From positions 6,014,001-6,078,000 of the forward strand of contig CM033752.1 in assembly GCA_019671005.1 (NCBI GenBank): a DNA stretch of 64,000 nt, read 5' to 3'. Every line of letters begins with the position of its first letter. Position 1 is the first letter of the stretch. The notes under the pieces were generated by a model. That model had not been told where the DNA came from. It saw only the letters and a program-made list of their open reading frames with translations, and did no database searches. Below are positions 34,904 to 47,954 of the stretch, in pieces. This stretch comes from Hibiscus mutabilis. Taxonomy: Eukaryota; Streptophyta; Magnoliopsida; Malvales; Malvaceae. Both the position numbers and the translations under genes were made by a program.

Positions 34904-36739
34904 ATCCAATCATAAAAACTATAGGATGCGTGTGGTCCCACAGAGGAATCTTCAAAGCAATGTATTTTACATCAAAAGTGTTCTCATTTACCGACAAAGG
35001 TTGGATCAATGGCAAGATACACTGTTTTCTCAAGGGGGAATTTAAGTTCAAACCTTGAAAACAATATTATTGGAAGAGAGAGTCATAAATCTTATACATG
35101 AAACATAAAATAAACATGTATTATATAAAAAAGTGTTCTTATTTTCCAAACTCCGGAAACTCTTTGTTTTTATCATTCTCAACCCAACATGAAAAGTTGG
35201 CCATAAATGTAAATAAAGATTAAAGATTATAAGACCAACTCTTTCAAAAGCCGAAAAACCATTTATTTTTTATAAGACAAAAGTAAGATTTGTGCATCAT
35301 GTTCAAAAGAATTACATATGGATCAAAAAGATTTATACATCATGCTCGAAAGACTTACAAATGGAACAAAAAACTTATACATCATACTCGAAAGATTTAT
35401 TGATGGACCGAACAACTTAACATCATACCCAAAAGACTTACTAATGACTCGAAAAACTTTTCCTCACTCTTAACTACGAAAGGTTTAACATGACTCGTTT
35501 GATTTTTCTTCTTCTGAAAGATGCACTTGTCTCCAATGTATTCTCTATATCATACTTAGGGATTCGGGTGGGTTCAATATACAACCTTCACCTGCAATTT
35601 TTTCTCTACTTCAGAACTTGTTCTTGTTTAAATATGGAATATCCACTTGTGCTAAATGAAAATATTTCAAAATAGCTATGTTTTAATGCACTTTCTTTGA
35701 ATGCATTGAAGTCTCTACATGTGTTTGTCCTAAATGCATTATTGTCTACATGATTTGGATGCACTTTTCTTGTAACCTCATAAACTCGGCCTAGACGTTA
35801 TGATCAAATTTGAAAGGTCACACTAGTCACCAAAATGATTCTTGAAAACATTAAAGCATTTTATAAAAATAAATGGATAAAAGAATAGTTCAAAACATGC
35901 ATTTAATAAAATAACATAATGCTTGAAGAAAATAATCAAAACCTTATGAAAGTAACAACGATTTTAATCAAAACCTTCGAAGCGCATCAACCATTTATAT
36001 GAAGATAATTCTAAGTCTAGTAATATATCTAAGCACCGAGACATCTCCACACCACAACAACGTTCCTACTTTATCTCTCGATATATTATTGTAGTACTTA
36101 CAAATACCTACTGCCACGTGTAAAAGTCACACAGCCCACGATGGACAAACAAGGTTGAGAACAGACTCACATGGAGGATGCCCAACGATCACACGTGGTC
36201 GTTCATGGTCTGGCTAGCACCTTCCATGAAACAAGGCTGCGGCGGCGAGGCGCGGGTGACGATGAGGGTCGTTCGATCTCGTTTGGCAGCTTTGGGATGG
36301 TCTGACGTCATGGTTGTTGTCGCTGGATCAACCATGACGCTACTCGATAGCTTCCTCAATGCCCAAACCATGGGCGCGTAGGCTAAAGGCGCAACACGGG
36401 ATGAGGTTGAGCGAGCGCGTGAGGTACACGCGGCTGAGGGCGTTGGCCTATTCTTCTTCAAACTCGATCTGAGCCGTTAGATCTGGATTAGATCCAACTA
36501 CTGTGGATGGGCTGCGCATAGGGGATAAAGAGATCAGCTAAGTTTTTTTCTTTTAGACCAAATGAGACATTTATTGTACATGGACTCTTTTATTAAATTA
36601 AATGGACTCTTATTTAAATTAAATCATTTTTTATTTGAAATGGACTTAATAATACTATACTATAATAATAATAATAAACATAATAATAATATATAAATAA
36701 AAAAATAGTGGGTGAAAATCTAGTGACTACACGTCGACT
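34904..36739. other. Intergenic stretch without recognised gene
   Basis: 35290-35470 holds four imperfect units near 50 bp of the type ATACATCATGCTCGAAAGAC. 36180-36460 is locally GC-rich with overlapping frames on both strands, neither showing a known motif. The rest is AT-rich. Confidence 0.5.
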
Positions 36740-37184
36740 ATGTCAATTGCCGAACATTTGGCATGTGAGTGACAATTCTTGGAACATGATTTGCTAGTGC
36801 ATCAATTATCTCTTCAGCAACAATCTTTTTGTTATAAGTCACTTCATCATTTTATGAAGATGGTACATTCAAATTCTTGATTGGCGTACCACTCTATTTA
36901 AAGCTCTTTAGAGTGATAACCTCGCAATGTTCTTTCTCTCGAGGGTTGAGATTTTTTGCATCACTTGGAAGTGTGCCTTGCAGTCTAGTATTCAATGTGG
37001 ATGCAAGTTGTCCCAATTTTTCTTCTCATACGCAAATCGATGAGGACTCCCCTTGAACAATTGCTTATGTTCGAGTGATATGCTATTGCATCAAAGCTTC
37101 AAGAGCTGCAAAGGGATTAGATGTAGAAGCTTGGGTATACTGCTGTTGTATAGGTGCTTGATCATACAGATGTGGCATCTGAAC
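36740..37184 (-). pseudogene. Athila-like gag C-terminal part (downstream of solo LTR)
   Basis: On the minus strand, across stops: QMPHLYDQAPIQQQYTQAST, NPFAALEALMQ, KLGQLASTLNTRLQGTLPSD and NPREKEHCEVITLKS. This order (Q-rich linker, coiled stretch, GQLA..LN.R..G.LPSD, E..CE.ITLRSG) is typical of Athila/Tat-lineage gag before protease. At least four stops interrupt it. It joins 40529-41130 once the solo LTR is removed. Confidence 0.78.
37180..37184. repeat. Target-site duplication (left), TGAAC
   Basis: Matches 40524-40528 on either side of the solo LTR. Confidence 0.88.
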
Positions 37185-40100
37185 TGTAACCCCCTTGACC
37201 CGGTCTAGTTGCAAGGTTGAACCAAGCGAGCTACATTAGGGTTTACCGAGACAATCCCGAAAGAATTAATTAGAAAATGGTACATTTTTATTTTATCTTT
37301 TCTAAATTCTTAATTAAGTCCTAAGGTGATCATGCTAGCAGCGGTGAAAATTACAACTCTATCGAGAGTCAAATTGACATCCAATTGCACAAAATAACAT
37401 TTCAGGGATCAAATTATAATTTTATATAATTAAGAGGACTTCCTTGAAATTAAAGTTATCAATCCTTAATTAGTCATATTTCATACAACCATGTTAAATC
37501 TCAACTTAAAATAATCGCCTAAACATATTTAATTGCATGATCAAGAATCAGGGACTAAACTACAAAGAATCAAACTTCAGAAAGCATTTTAACTGAATTA
37601 ACTAACTGCCTATTGGTACACTGTCACCTCATATCGGTACGGGTTCAAATTTCAAAAGTGTACCGATATGGTCCTTAAGCATATCGGTAGGGTATACAAT
37701 ATGCGAAAAATGAGAATTCCAGTAGCCAAAAGACGTACCGGTACGGTTGCCTGTGTACCGACACCAAGCCAAAATTTTAGCATCACGTACCGATACGGTC
37801 ACTAGGCGTATCGGTATGCTTAGACATTTTTGCCCAAATTAAGCCGAGATAGGTCCCCGCGTACAGATCCTTGAGGACCCGTACCTATACGGACAGACCT
37901 GTAATGACCTCTTGGTCGAATATATGACACTTTGGCTCAATCTAACATACTCCAATCAACCTCTAATCACCATATAACAACTCAATCATTATTTCCTCAA
38001 TCATAAAAGCATGGTAAAGGAACATATGTAACATATCAAATCCAAACAATTGTCCTATAGGCATGATCTCTACTCAAGCATGCAAATTGTTTCCCAACCC
38101 CTCAAAACCAAACATTAAGCATCATACAAGTCCAAAACATCAAACATAACTTGTACAAACATGCAGTATCCAAAATAAACCTCTCAATTACAACTTGGTC
38201 ACGTTGCCTCTTATTACTACTATGCATTTGTAAAACCATACTTGAAAATACTTTAATCCTTGGATCTTCCCTTGCTTACTCGTTGTCCGAAAGAGTATTT
38301 CTCTGCATTGATGAGAAAGGAGAGCGTAAGCTATAAGCTTAGTGAGGGAATCTCAAAAACACTCATCAATGCATTTAAAACCATTTTACATCAAATCAAG
38401 TTTATAATGTTCATACCAAAATCATCTCATGCTTCAATAATCTCTTCAAATATGCACATTTAAATCATTTGCAACACATGTATCATGGATTTCTATCACA
38501 AACCTCAATTTAAACTTCAAATGCCAAAATCTCTAAATAGCAAGCTTAAAGAGCATCTCATGTATAAACCATATTATACACAACATAATCCATTTCCCAT
38601 GATATATTATCTCATATATTGGCATTCAAGTGACTCAAAAGCAAGTTTCATTATATTTTAAGAAAACACATTTGATACACGGATTTCCCAAGTGGTTCAT
38701 TCTACCACTTCACATACGTTCTCGAACCAGAGCAACCATCAACAATTATAACGTATAAATCCACCAACGGGAGAATTGGTACACTCTCGACCGCTGCGGT
38801 TCTCATAGTGGAGCATGGCACACTCTTGACCCCTTGACACACATAAGGTGACTCATTATAGTGCACTTTAAACCCCATGGCTAGCCAACTATATTTGATA
38901 ATATTTTATCTCAGCCACTTGCCAATATACTCAATAAAAGCCACATTAACTTATTGTTTTACATATGCATCAATTCAAATCATTTTTCCAATACATTAAA
39001 CCATGTATTCTAGCATTCTCAAAATTCTTTCATAAATCATTTGATATGCTCAAATATCATCATGTATAATCATTTGCAACATCTTTCATTTCTAAAACAT
39101 GTATATAACAGTAAGTAATCAAATCTACAAACATGTGCATGAGATTGTATTTTGCAAAACCGAAAACGAGAGAGAGCTCAACCAATACTTACTTTCGAAC
39201 TTATATAGGTGTTTCAAACTTATTCTAAACTCCCAACAACCATCTTCAAACCTTTTAAAAGCAGTAAAACGTGTTTCCACTCACCAACAACCCAAAGCTC
39301 TCTTGTCATTGCGAGAATCAAGCTTCTGAAACTTCCGCAACCTCTCCAAAAGCTAAAGGATCCAACTCCCCAGCTTTACCCAATCAAAAACAGAGGATTA
39401 ATTCACTTCCATGCATCTCTAATTTCCAGCAACTATCAAACATAACTTCGCCTCACTAAAGACCATCAAACGCCTCTCTAAAACAACCGAAATCATCATC
39501 AAACTTTATCTAAACAAACCCAGCCAAAAATTATTGATTTTAACATCTTAACAACATCTTTATAACGTCCATATACCTTCAACAACCTTACAACACCAAG
39601 AACACTTCAAAATCTAACTATTTACAACCTAGAAAATTAGCAATTCACATAGTTTCGAGATTTTTTAATTAATCTCTTCTCACAATATTAAAACACATTA
39701 TATAAGAGATCTAAATCAATTAGATTCAATGCAAAATAGATCCATAACAGTGTTCATCAATTTTTCACATCAAAACCCAATTTAAATACCATATTCATGT
39801 TTTAATCATAATTCCATAAAAAATCAGTTGTAAATTATCAAGAAATTAGGAATTTCATTAATGAACCTTTAATTAGAGGAGAGAAATGAAAATCACCTCT
39901 AATTGTTGATTTCTCCCTTAATTGACAAAGATTGGATGAAAGCTTCAAGAAACGAAGTAGATTTTGTTGTAGGAATCAAATAAATCAAGTAGGAAATCAA
40001 AAGAGATTGATTCCTAAGAATTTTGGAAAAGAATTGATAGTTTGGCTGCTGATAAAGTTGAGAGAAAAGTTGAGAGCAAAATTAGTTACGCGAGAAAATA

Positions 40101-40523
40101 AATTGCGTAATTAAAATCCTTTTTATTAATTCTATTTTATTTTAATATTAAAACCATTTAAAAACCCTTTAAAAATAGCATAAATTAAGGGAAATTTGAT
40201 GGAATTTTTTGGTTAATTAACTCCTTAAATATTCTAAATTTTGACCCTTTTACGATTTAGTCACCAAAAATAGTTTTGGAAACTTTACCTTTTAGTCACC
40301 GGACCAAAATGTCCCAAAATCAGATTTAATTCCTTAAAATTGAGTTTAAAAAAATACTTAAAATATTAATTAATTATTTTCTAGCATTTTTTCATATTTT
40401 ATTTTATCCAAAAACAATTTATTAAGATTTAATTCCTGAAACTAACCCAAATTGCCTAATCTGGTTCTCCCGAACCGTCTAATCGATCCATCTAACATCT
40501 AGACCCAATTTCAGGGTGTTACA
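37185..40523 (-). repeat. Solo LTR, 3.3 kb, minus orientation, nested in gag
   Basis: It starts TGTAACCCCC and ends GGGTGTTACA with perfect TGAAC duplications. On the minus strand it opens TGTAACACCCTGAAATT, resembling the LTR starting at 57582 (TGTAACACCCTGAAAATT). Both carry a cluster of CGTATCGGTACG-like words near the LTR 3' end, so they belong to one family. No internal region remains. Confidence 0.87.
37625..37905. repeat. Cluster of CGTACCGATACG-like near-palindromes
   Basis: Around ten copies of GTACCGATACGG, CGTATCGGTACG and close variants on both strands occur within 280 bases, irregularly spaced. The same cluster occurs at 59797-60135 in the related 5' LTR. Confidence 0.75.
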
Positions 40524-40528
40524 TGAAC
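40524..40528. repeat. Target-site duplication (right), TGAAC
   Basis: Partner of 37180-37184. Deleting one copy plus the LTR joins the two gag parts. Confidence 0.88.
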
Positions 40529-41130
40529 ATATTGTGGTTGCACTTGTTGATGCAACTGAGGTTGTTGATTGAATTGTGACTGAAATGGAGTGTAATTCCT
40601 TTGTCTTAGATTATAAATGCCTCGAGACCAAGTATTCTCATATAGGAATGTCCTAGCATTTTGCGCAGAAATTTGATTTCCCCAAGACTATTGATTGCGT
40701 GCAAAAGCATTATAAGAATTACCATAAGAGTTTTTCCAAAAGAGTTATGGACAATATTCATAAATGTGGTTGTCACCACAAATCTCACAGCAGAATGCAG
40801 GGACAACAACTCGTTGAGCACTTGAATAGGTGTAACTTCATTGGTCCCTTGCATGTTTTTTATCCTATTTTCCAAAGATGAAACTTGAGCTCTAAGAGTA
40901 GGAACTTTATCCCATTCAATAACTCTCGTAGTAACTTGTGCTTGAACCACTCTTGGAATATGATATTGAAAGTCATAGTTAGACATAATGTAATCTTGAA
41001 TGTTCGACATGTGTCCTCCGACATAGTTGTTGCTCTTTCTTTGTAGCACACCGAAAAAAATAACAAAATAAAAGAAAATAAAGTTAATAAAAAATATAAT
41101 GACAAAAATAAACACCAAACAAAAACCATC
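40529..41130 (-). pseudogene. Athila-like gag central part with zinc knuckle
   Basis: On the minus strand: an N-terminal piece with VVQAQVTTRVIEWDKVPTLR and SSLENRIKNMQ, then CCEICGDNHIYEYCP (C-x2-C-x4-H-x4-C zinc knuckle), then across stops NSYNAFARNQ and RQRNYTPFQSQFNQQPQL, continuing into 37184 and below. The gag of these elements packages element RNA. Frames change near the knuckle and a TAA follows CP. Confidence 0.78.
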
Positions 41131-41132
41131 CA

Positions 41133-41152
41133 TGGCAACGACACCAAAACTT
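41133..41152 (-). other. Degenerate primer binding site (Asp-tRNA type)
   Basis: On the minus strand TTTTGGTGTCGTTGCCATGG resembles the TGGCGCCGTTGCCGGGG primer site of Athila/Tat elements, with several transitions. Confidence 0.6.
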
Positions 41153-42560
41153 GATCGATGAAATAACGTCACACGATTTGCGTAAACGCACATGGTCAAT
41201 GCAAATATAGTAGACAGATGCAAATATGTCGAATATCGATCCCACAAGGACGGTTGTTCTGATGTCTACAACTGTCAGTGCAATAAGTAAGAAAATAAGG
41301 TAGATGCAATAAGTAATGTCGAAGCAATAAAAGGTAAATGATATAGGTAATGTCGAAGTAATGTACTGAAATTAAAACATAAACAATATAATGATGATAG
41401 TGGGGTTCCCTCGGTGATTCATCAATAGAATAATGAATGCTAGCAAGAAATAAAAGAAAAGATGATTTTCGATGCAATAAAGCACATGAATATCTTACCA
41501 CTCTCAACTTCTACCCTTAATCAAAGACTTATATGAGCCCACTCACCACACCTTCTAGTGATGGCTAAATAAGCAAATACAAGAACAATTGAGTCAATTT
41601 CCATTGTGCTCACATGCAACTTTCATTGTCAAGATTGTTAACTTGAATTGTCACTACACCTTCCAGTGACAGTGGCTACAATAAACATTTTCATGCATAA
41701 AAACATTCAAACCCAAAGATCAAAAGATAGAGGAAAAGCTTAATAAGATAAAAATTCAGTCAAAATTCATAAAGTATTTCCATACAAAATGAAATTAAAC
41801 CATAATCATCGCCGTTTAAACAAAAGAAACATTAAGAACCGAATGTGGAAAGCTATTCTTAGCTAACACGATTGCTCTTTTATGCTTCCTCTTGCCTCGC
41901 ACTCGTTGTGGCTACTTAATTCTTCATTAGATTCACCTTGGTTACCCTCATAGAAGCTTTAAGCCGCCATATCCATCAAGAGAATGCTCCAAAACCAAGG
42001 GAAAATATGATAAGATACGAGTCTCCCTCTCTTAGGGTAAGAATATAGGTATATATATATATATATCATTATCACTTTCCAATTGAGTGTTTACAGGTGT
42101 GCATAGATTTTTTAGGATAAAATTTTGTACAAGGCAGTTGTACTAATGGAAAAATCATAATTCTTTGATCTTATCCTAACAGCTGCCAATGCGGCGATAA
42201 TGACTTGCAAAGCGCTGACATCTTGTTTGAACAAAAATTGTTGTAATTAATTGCCATCTCATTGTCCTTTGATCTTATCTTCTTGCCAGCATCATTTGAT
42301 CTTATCTTTTTTACAGTTGTCAATGTGGCGATAGTCCTGGACGCAATCTAAACAACGCTTATGCAACGACATTAGTGCTGCAACGACATCCCATTGCGAC
42401 GACAGTCTTGGCTGCAATTCTAGAACTCATGCAGCGACATTAGCAACAAAAATGTGATAAATTCAAGGATAATTCAAGAAAGAGTTACTAAGTTAAGAAA
42501 ATGCAAATACAAAGATAAAAATGTTAAAATGTATGCAAAGGTTAACTAAATTGGGACAAA
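41153..42560 (-). repeat. Athila-like 5' LTR remnant, minus orientation
   Basis: It lies upstream of the primer site on the minus strand. It includes a conserved-looking end (ATCCCACAAGGACGGTTG on plus) and GCGACGACATTAG-type words around 42190-42450. The outer end is not sharply defined. Confidence 0.5.
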
Positions 42561-42867
42561 TTAACCGATAAATAAGGTGAAAGCACATGCTCTTTAGAGT
42601 ACCATTAAGTCTCTAGTTCGAATTCATCTCTCAACTTTATTTTCTTTATTTTCATCAATAAGAAACAATATATATATATATTTGTTTTCATTTATAACCA
42701 AATATCAATTACATCTGGTTGGAAAAATATTAAATTATTTCTAATAAAAAATGGGATCAAATTGATAGAATGTGTAAATAATTAGGGTTAAATTTATTAA
42801 ATTTTTTAATTAAGATTAAATTGATTAAATGATAAATATGGAGGACTAAATGTGCTATTATAAAAAA

Positions 42868-43730
42868 ACTATCTATCAAGAGATCTTTCTCGATCAATCC
42901 CTTTCCTTTGCCCCTCATTCTTCGAGAATCAGAAAGATCCTTTTCAAGTTTGAATTTGTTCATTTGGAATCTGGGTTCTTCTACTTCATTTTTATTTACT
43001 TATTTATTATTTATTCCCTCTTTTTTTATTTCTTTTTTTTATTTTATTCCCTTCCATCATTCCTTAAGTCCCATAGGTTTGATCCTATAGAATCTGACCC
43101 ATTTTCTCATTGAGCGAGGGGTACAAAATAAATCAGATTGATTTTTCGATCAAAAGCACTATGTGAAATCTTCGGTTTTTTTCCTCTTTCTCTATCCCTA
43201 TCCCATAGGTCCAGCATTTGAATCAATAGAGAACCTTTTTCTCTGTATCTATATGAATCAATATTATTCCATTCCAATTCCTTACGGATACCCCCCAAGG
43301 AAAATCCNNNNNNNNNNNNNNNNNNNNNNNNNNNNNNNNNNNNNNNNNNNNNNNNNNNNNNNNNNNNNNNNNNNNNNNNNNNNNNNNNNNNNNNNNNNNN
43401 NNNNNNNNNNNNNNNNNNNNNNNNNNNNNNNNNNNNNNNNNNNNNNNNNNNNNNNNNNNNNNNNNNNNNNNNNNNGATTGCGTAAAGTCCGCGGTAGCAA
43501 CGGAACCGGGGAAAGTATACAGAAAAGACAGTTCTTTTCTTTCTATTATATTAGTCTTTCTATTATATTAGTATTTTCTATTCTATTTTTTCTATTCCAT
43601 TAGTATTAGATTAGTATTAGATTAGTATTATATTCTATTAGTATTAAATTAGTATTAGTTAGTGATCCCGGCTCAGTGAGTCCTTTCTTCCGTGATTAAC
43701 TGTTGGCGCCAGTCCTACATTTTGTCTCGT
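42868..43730 (+). other. Plastid-derived DNA (NUPT), rps12-trnV/rrn16 side of the inverted repeat
   Basis: The sequences GAGATCTTTCTCGATCAATC, TTGAGCGAGGGGTACAAAAT, CGCGGTAGCAACGGAACCGG and AGTGATCCCGGCTCAGTGAG are recognisable from the plastid inverted repeat between the rps12 3' exons and trnV-GAC, in plastid order. From memory, the similarity ends near TCCTACATTTTGTCTC at 43715-43730. Small differences, and a local expansion of TATTAGTATTAGA words at 43550-43660, suggest a nuclear copy rather than contaminating organelle DNA, but a misassembled organelle read is possible. Confidence 0.7.
43308..43475. other. Assembly gap, 168 N
   Basis: A run of undetermined bases inside the plastid-like segment. 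Sequence on both sides is collinear with plastid DNA. Confidence 1.
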
Positions 43731-45112
43731 TAATGATAGTTAACGCCTCAGTAATCATTTTGTAATAAAAACCAAAATTTAATGATAATTTTGTAATGTT
43801 TAAATGTTGGATGAACAAAATAAATATTTGAGATAGTTTAGTGGCCATTTGTGAACTTTACTCTTTTTTTATTTACTTTAGTCTTCAAAGTTTTAGTTTC
43901 GATCAAAATAATATTTTTAGACATAAATTGTTAGTGATTAACGTTCAACACTTGTTGATAAAACACTCTGTCGCGTGAGTAAAAAGTAAATTATTTTATT
44001 TATTATGTCAGCTACTAAATTAATATATTTTATTGACAATAAGGTGACAACACCTGTAATGACTTTATTGGTCAATTAAAAATGAGATAATAATATCTTT
44101 TTATTAAATGGTGAGGAATTATATTCTTATTTCGGGATTCGAACCCATATAAGATGAGGTAAAATAAGTATTATCAGCTACTAGGTCAATTAATGAATCT
44201 CAATGGACAATAATTTTGACAACAAAGAGATTAAATTGTAGTTGAAATTAATTATAAAAATATATTAATATGTAATTAAAATATATTGTATTTATTTTAT
44301 AAAAATATATTAATTATAACAAAATTATAAAAATACATTTTTAACATCGACTAAAATATATTACTTTTTTAAATATATATTTATAATTTATTAATTGATG
44401 TAAGAGCTCAAATATAAACATCTCACACGCCGTGAGCGTACCATTATTTAGTATGTATAACAAATTATCCTAATTATACTATTTTAAAATGTACAAAAAG
44501 AAAAAAAATCTAAATAATTTACAAATAAAAAATGAAAATTGAAGATAAAATAAAAATAAAACAAAGAGATTAGCAACAAATTTCTAAAATTGGAATTTTA
44601 TTTAATGCATCATTCCATATATATCAGTATACTTTTTGTATTTTATTTTACATTATAGTGTCGAAATTTGTATAAATAACTATATTCAATGTATTATTCG
44701 TTTTCATTTTTTTATCTTATGAAAATATATTGAAAAATTAACTTTTGAAAGAAAAGTTTATATCAAAACTTTATTTTAGCTAATTTATATACTGAAAATA
44801 TATATATAAAATACAATTATGTCAAGAGTGATTATTTTCATTAGAAGAATGTAAATTTGTATAAATAATCTATTTTTGAATAAAGAAAAATCCCTACTAA
44901 TTGTCTTATACGGTCGTAATAATTAAAATAAAATTTGAAACAACCTTTATTGACTATTGTAAATAGGGAAATAATCTTTGTTGAATATTTTGAGACAAAT
45001 TTCTCATAACTTGCCCCCTTAACACTTATAAATTCAACAGAATTTGCATCTTGTTTCTCACTGGAGGCACCATATTTACATAAAACAAAAGAGAAGAAAA
45101 AAGAAAAAAAAT
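43731..45112. other. AT-rich intergenic stretch
   Basis: 44105-44220 on the minus strand contains GGGTTCGAATCCC, a perfect B-box word, downstream of GACCTAGTAGC. This suggests an old tRNA-derived repeat; a weaker relative lies at 46300-46400. No gene otherwise until the defensin-like exon. Confidence 0.45.
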
Positions 45113-46191
45113 ATGAAGAGTTTCCAGGTCTATGTCATTTTGATGTTGGTTCTTCTTTTTGCTGCAGGAAAAATAATACACTGATTTACTCAATATTTTT
45201 GTTATTTTACCTTCTTCCTACATATAAGGTATCCTCTTTTAGAAAAGTATATGAGCAAGATTTTGATTATATGCTTATTATTAGGGACAAACTTATAAAA
45301 TTTTAGGAGGCGATCGTATAGAATTTTAGGGGTAAAAATAGATTTTGAATAGAAATTTTAAAAAAAATTAAACCATATACGAATTTCAAACTCTTATGGG
45401 GCGATCGCCCCCTTCAGCCCCCTCGATCCATTCCTACTTATTATGTACACCAGTGGAGATTGCATGCAACTCCCCACGGGAGCATATGCATCCTCATTTT
45501 TCGAAAACAAGTTTAAGTTGGTGCAAATAATTTGTTTCTTACATTTTTTAATTTAATATTTAAAGGTAAAAAAAGTTTTGCATACTCATTTTAGAAAAAA
45601 AAATATTTTAGACCTTCATTCCTGAATTTCTAGATCCGTCATTGATGTCCACTATGAAAAATGAATAGATGACATTATTAATTGATTTATACAATCAGGA
45701 ACGGAGTCAGGAATTTATCTAAGGAGTGTCATTTTTTGAACGATATTTAAGAGGAGTCAATTTATATATAAATGGGTGTCAATTATATATATTTTTAATT
45801 TTTTATATTCAAATTATATAAAAAAATATAATTTTTCAAAAAGTTTGTGATGTCAACAGACACCCACCTATGCATGTGGCTTCGCACATGTATACAATTG
45901 TAATTGTATGAGCAGTATTAATTTTTTTGCTAAGAAAATAGTTTATTACTATTATTATTTTGTTAAAAAATATATTGGATTAATAATGTATATGAAACAT
46001 GGTTTGAATTTGAATGCATATAGGAAACGAAACAGCGGGGGAAGAAACCATGCACAGGAGTTATAGAGATGTCAGATTGCTATGCCGAGCTTTGCTTGCA
46101 AGAGTGCATTGATAAACATGGAAATCAAGCTAAAGGGTTTTGTGTTGGAAAATATCCTGGTGCTTATTGCCGTTGTAATTTCCCTTGTTAA
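45113..46191 (+). pseudogene. Defensin-like cysteine-rich secreted peptide gene, splice donor altered
   Basis: Exon 1 (45113-45166/7) encodes a start Met and a hydrophobic signal peptide, MKSFQVYVILMLVLLFAA. Exon 2 (46024-46191) follows an AG acceptor and encodes about 55 residues with eight cysteines in order C-x8-C-x4-C-x3-C-x10-C-x8-C-x-C-x3-C, ending NFPC and TAA. Two exons split after the signal peptide, a size near 73 residues and this spacing match plant defensin-like (LCR/DEFL) peptides, which are secreted antimicrobial or signalling proteins. The expected GT donor after GCTGCAG reads GA, and canonical phase 1 joining would be out of frame with exon 2 (a run of five G near 46036 could hide a one-base shift). 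Reading through exon 1 hits TGA at 45182. The gene is therefore probably inactive, unless a non-canonical phase-0 splice is used. The cysteine pattern itself is intact. Confidence 0.68.
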
Positions 46192-47954
46192 TTTTACTTT
46201 TTAAATGCTGTATGGTGTGACCAAATGGTCTAAATCTCATTAATAACAATGCTTTAATCCTATTAATTTATTTAATAATATTTTTTATTAAGTAGAAAAA
46301 TATTATATTTTAAATGTAAATATCGAAATTCGAACATATATATATAATATAAAGTAATATGAGTATTTTTTAATACTCAATCAATTAGTGAATTTCTTGA
46401 ATAATTATTTTAGTTAAACTTTTTGAATTCTAAATAATTGTATAAATTAAGACAATTTTATCGATTTTTGTGTTTCAATCATCTGTTGAGCAGGAATATA
46501 AGAAAAATAATAAACTAATCAATTATATTCATCGAGTTTTTCTTGTTTAAGATATATGGAAGATTGATAAAAGAAAATGAAATAGAAAATTTGTTTTCAT
46601 TTATACTAGTGTATTTGGTAAGAACTGTTTTTCCAAATATACAAACATAAATTATTTAAGGGTAAAATACAGAAATAATCCTCTGATTATAGGTTGTCTT
46701 TTTGTTGAGTCTCTGATTATGAAAAATTATAAAATGAGCATCTCACTTAAAAAAAGTAAAAGTTACTCCTCTTTTCCATTAAAATTTTACATAATAAAAA
46801 GTTACCCCTCGGCTTTTACATGTTATAGTTTGGTTTTGAATCTAAAAAATACCCTTATCATTTTAAAATTAACCAATTTAGTCTATCTTCTAATCTCCTT
46901 CACCATCATTCTCCACCATTGCGCCGATTGCCATTCCTTCACTGTCGACGTCAACAATTGTTGTTCTGCAAGTAATGATGGAATCAATCCTAATCACTCA
47001 TAACCTCTTCTCTCAAAAGTCAATTTCAGGGAAAATAACTTTTCCAGCTCTAAGAGACGTTCAAAAAGGGCTAATAAGAATCCTACAACTCTGAGAAGAT
47101 GAATAAGGACTAAAATGGAAAGAGATCAAACTTATAAGCTCTTAAAGTAAAATATATCATTCGTTTCAATTCGCCTTTTCACCAGACTAATTCACATCAA
47201 ACTCTTAACCCCCTTTTCCCTCCAAAAGCTTTACTTCACCATTTTCTCTCCGATCACTTGGGAAATTATTCACTTTAGAAAGTACTTCATTTTTACCCTC
47301 TCCAAAATTCTCTCAAATTTCACCACACACCACTCATCTTCTCCAAATTTCTCCTAAATTTATCTCACTAGATTTTCATGGCACCAAGCACAAATCCGAA
47401 TTTAATCTTCAATTGAAGTATGATTCTATCTTCTCATCACTTATTTTAATGATTTTGCTTTTCAGATCAAGTCTTGATTTCAATCATATGGCAGTGTTGA
47501 AAATCATTTTAAATTATTTCAATCGCTTAAAAGTAATATAAAAAAAAGTTGTGTTCAAAGCATTAGTTATAAAAATAGTATTTTTGGACTGATTTGTTTA
47601 TGGAGAAATTTATATGGATTAATCTAAACAGTAGTTTTACTAAAGAGTGTTAGTAACTAAAAATGGTATTTTGGAATGATTGAATGGTCCTTTGTCCTAT
47701 CAGATATGAACATATTGACGACTTGTTCAATTTACTCTTAACTTTACATGCAATTGTTTTTATTATTGGTTGGTAAACTATCAAGATTAAATTCTTAAAC
47801 TCGCCCCTGATCTGATTGAGATCATTACGAACGTAGTGAGGAGTGTTTATGAAATAATTTTTCCAATACAAGAACAAAATTGAGATTTGCCGATGAATTA
47901 TATAAACATGTCGCATATTCCACTACACAGTCCACTAAGAATTGCCTAATTATT
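46192..47954. other. AT-rich intergenic stretch
   Basis: Nothing coding is supported. 45690-45890 and 46640-46740 look like edges of small non-autonomous repeats, without clear ends. Confidence 0.4.

Noticed and set aside
36178..36461. Opposed reading frames in a GC-rich patch
   Set aside because: No motif on either strand. GC-rich composition alone lengthens frames here.
40606..41247. 213-residue minus-strand frame with a hydrophobic N-terminal part, possible membrane protein
   Set aside because: The hydrophobic part is the leader and primer-site region of an Athila-like element. Only the later part is gag.
43163..43603. Reading frame crossing the N run
   Set aside because: It is an artefact of translating undetermined bases within plastid-like DNA.
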